From contig CAMZAI010000035.1 in the NCBI GenBank assembly GCA_947304065.1, positions 1 through 17,086 on the forward strand: a DNA stretch of 17,086 nucleotides, in the 5' to 3' direction. The translations under genes and the position numbers were made by a program. The notes under the pieces were generated by a model, which was not told the origin of the DNA, did no database searches, and was given only the letters and a program-made list of their open reading frames with translations. Below, one piece after another: positions 15,609-17,086 of the stretch (positions are counted from its first letter, which is position 1; each line of letters begins with the position of its first letter). The DNA comes from an uncultured Clostridia bacterium (lineage in GTDB: Bacteria > Bacillota > Clostridia > Lachnospirales > Lachnospiraceae).

Positions 15609-15826
15609 TAGAGCGGATTCTTTTTTCCGTATTCAACCGCCGCTGCATGAAACGAATCGGAATCTATGTCGTCAAAATAACGCTGACGCCACTTGGTATA
15701 GTCTGTTTTTTCACGAATCACAGCTGAAATAAAGCGCTCTGCTTCTACAACACCTAATTCCTGTATAAGACAATTCATGCCACGATTCAGTATTTCCGCT
15801 GTACTGGTATTATCCGTTGCCATCAT
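15608..15826 (-). CDS. Small conserved-looking protein of unknown function
   Basis: A 72-residue cytoplasmic protein, with no signal or membrane segment. It is predicted to be mostly helical, with a core ILNRGMNCLIQELGVVEAER followed by FISAVIREKTDYTKWRQRYFDD. The pattern of a short helix pair ending in DYTKW recalls small uncharacterised proteins often found near toxin-antitoxin genes and mobile elements. I cannot name a family, and no toxin partner adjoins it. AGGAG lies nine bases before the ATG at 15824-15826; a second ATG follows directly but has worse spacing. It sits 140 bp after the recombinase on the same strand, with an AT-rich gap holding T runs between them, so it could be cargo of that element. 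It is convergent with the large secreted protein. Confidence 0.65.
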   Translation of the reverse strand: MMATDNTSTAEILNRGMNCLIQELGVVEAERFISAVIREKTDYTKWRQRYFDDIDSDSFHAAAVEYGKKNPL

Positions 15827-15966
15827 TCCGATTTACTCCTTGTTGCTCTCTCCGAATTAAAGATATCATAAAAAAAGCAAAAAAACAAGCACAATATCGT
15901 GTTTTGTCTGAATATTCAAAAAATATTTCATTCCCATATTTATAACCCGAAGAAGATCGTAAAGAA

Positions 15967-16947
15967 TCAGTATATCGCCGCCGCCAATACCGCATTGGCC
16001 CGCATCTGGGCCTGCACATTCGCGTGGCTGTAAATGTCAAGCGTGATCGATATGCTCGCATGTCCGAGCTTATTTGACACACTTACGATATCCGCTCCGT
16101 TCGCGATACTCAGAGACGCCATCGTATGCCGCAGAGCGTGCGGATGGATGCCGGGCAGACCGTACTTCCTGCCGAACCTTAAAAGATAATTATTAAAGGC
16201 TACCGGTATCAGGGGACTTCCATCCCTCTGCGTAAAACAGTAGCCTTCTTTTCGAGCAGCAGTCCCCTGCTGCCTCTTCCATGCCCCGAGACACTCCAGA
16301 ACGGGGCTGTTCAAAAAAATCGTCCTGCTCTTTCCGTTTTTGGGCGAGCAGACAAAGGTTCCGTGCGTCGAGATGTGCTGCACGTTCCTGCAAATAATCA
16401 CACGTCCCGAAGTAAAATCAATGTCCGCCCACTTCAGCCCCATTATCTCGCCGCACCTGCAACCGCTGTCGATTGCGAACAGGACCGCCGCCCGCCACAT
16501 GAGCGGTTCATGCTCTAGACATTTGATAATATATCGCACCTGCTCTTCATCGTATGAGAGCGGCGTGGCCAGCGGCCCGCTCTTCCATTCCGTCAGGTGT
16601 TTCAGCCTGCGCATTGGGTTCTCACCTATCGCACCATTTTCCAATGCATTTTCAAAGAACGAGTGCAGCACGATATAATGCTGCCTCAGCGTCCCGTATG
16701 CCAGTTCCTTACCCGTGCGCCGGTTCCGCTCCCTCTCCCTGATCGAGTAAAGATACTTTTTCATCATGGCAAATGTGATGCTCCCCATCCTCTCCTGCCC
16801 TATATATTTCTCCGCGCGCCGCAGTTCCCTGGCGTAATTCTGCACGGTCACCGGGCTCAGTAAAGGTTTCTTTTCACCGATAAATATAGGGATGTAGTCA
16901 GCAAATGTTAGATTGGACATATAGTACTCAATTTCGTCCATCTTCAT
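15967..16947 (-). CDS. Tyrosine recombinase / phage-type integrase
   Basis: A site-specific recombinase of 326 residues from the chosen start. It has an N-terminal SAM-like core-binding domain and a C-terminal catalytic domain. Counting from a GTG at 16963-16965 (332 residues), the active-site set is complete: Arg170 in DSGCRCGEI, Lys209 in SPKNGKSRTI, His276 and Arg279 in HPHALRHT, His302 in LGHAS and the nucleophile Tyr312 in LDIYSH. I prefer the ATG at 16945-16947 because AAGGAGAGGT lies directly before it, while the GTG has no good ribosome site. The type is that of integrases of conjugative transposons and prophages rather than XerC/D. No excisionase or other transfer gene is in view, though the window ends 139 bp upstream. 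The protein should cut and join DNA at short inverted arms, and a candidate core lies just upstream. Confidence 0.92.
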   Translation of the reverse strand: MKMDEIEYYMSNLTFADYIPIFIGEKKPLLSPVTVQNYARELRRAEKYIGQERMGSITFAMMKKYLYSIRERERNRRTGKELAYGTLRQHYIVLHSFFENALENGAIGENPMRRLKHLTEWKSGPLATPLSYDEEQVRYIIKCLEHEPLMWRAAVLFAIDSGCRCGEIMGLKWADIDFTSGRVIICRNVQHISTHGTFVCSPKNGKSRTIFLNSPVLECLGAWKRQQGTAARKEGYCFTQRDGSPLIPVAFNNYLLRFGRKYGLPGIHPHALRHTMASLSIANGADIVSVSNKLGHASISITLDIYSHANVQAQMRANAVLAAAIY

Positions 16948-17058
16948 ACCTCTCCTTTCTTTCACAAATAACCTGTCAGTACTAGCGTCTGTTTCAGGGC
17001 AATGACAATGGTATCTTCGTTACGTAGAAAAGTAAAATTTATGAAGAAGTTTAATTTC
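16948..17058. other. Upstream region of the recombinase gene
   Basis: AT-rich DNA without a supported gene. It holds the recombinase ribosome site and, on the minus strand, weak promoter-like elements (TTGTCA near 17010, TTGAGA near 17059), none with a convincing partner. Confidence 0.4.
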
Positions 17059-17086
17059 TCAAAAGGCTTAGTGATAGGTCTTTTGA
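17059..17086. other. Candidate recombination core site (11-6-11 near-palindrome)
   Basis: Left arm TCAAAAGGCTT (17059-17069) and right arm AGGTCTTTTGA (17076-17086) are complementary at 9 of 11 positions, with the outer seven perfect, around the 6-base spacer AGTGAT. The size and geometry are those of tyrosine recombinase core sites. The window ends exactly at the last base, so the site could continue. Confidence 0.35.

Noticed and set aside
15878..15905. Near-palindrome CACAATATCGTG beside T runs, as a terminator for the recombinase
   Set aside because: Only three or four contiguous pairs form in the stem; AT-rich sequence makes this likely by chance.
15810..16082. A 90-codon minus-strand frame between the recombinase and the small gene
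   Set aside because: It overlaps the end of the recombinase in another frame, and its first part is an Arg-rich shadow of the catalytic domain.

Overview
The window reads as chromosomal DNA of a Gram-positive anaerobe of the Clostridia, most like a Lachnospiraceae member. The grounds are Shine-Dalgarno sites before nearly every gene, the ddl-murF pairing usual in Firmicutes, a YesM-like sensor kinase, BIG2/transglutaminase and BspA-type leucine-rich secreted proteins with Pro/Thr linkers, a lipobox lipoprotein, and a moderately GC-rich coding style. This is inference from gene content; no database was searched.

Layout. From 1 to 11543 every protein gene runs leftward. In transcription order these are: a secreted protein of unknown function with a Pro/Thr linker (9912-11543), a class C beta-lactamase-fold serine hydrolase (8571-9779), rfbC/rmlC (7941-8501), a GltS-type sodium/glutamate symporter (6447-7832) and UDP-galactopyranose mutase glf (5216-6382). 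A rightward tRNA-Gly(CCC) at 5086-5156 and a large palindrome separate these from ddl (3885-4928), murF (2377-3804), a secreted BIG2-transglutaminase protein (838-2301) and the first 254 codons of a sensor histidine kinase cut by the left edge. From 11659 two genes run rightward: an acidic lipoprotein with seven BspA-type leucine-rich repeats, and a 923-residue secreted transglutaminase-BIG2 protein ending at a terminator. The right end holds a leftward 72-codon gene of unknown function and a leftward tyrosine recombinase.

The theme is the cell envelope. ddl and murF make the D-Ala-D-Ala end of the peptidoglycan precursor. glf and rfbC make galactofuranose and rhamnose-type precursors for surface glycans; their partner genes are not here. 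Four secreted proteins, two of them with transglutaminase-like catalytic triads, are of the kind displayed on or shed from the surface. The serine hydrolase has the fold of enzymes that act on peptide or ester bonds. No CRISPR array, rRNA or insertion sequence was seen.

The points most worth checking are: a 28-bp near-palindrome of 11-6-11 geometry upstream of the recombinase (17059-17086); overlapping divergent promoters that share a -10 region (11543-11592); two secreted transglutaminase proteins with mirror-image domain order; and a large hairpin that starts six bases after the tRNA. I did not find a clearly new multi-gene system. Intergenic gaps are all under 300 bases.
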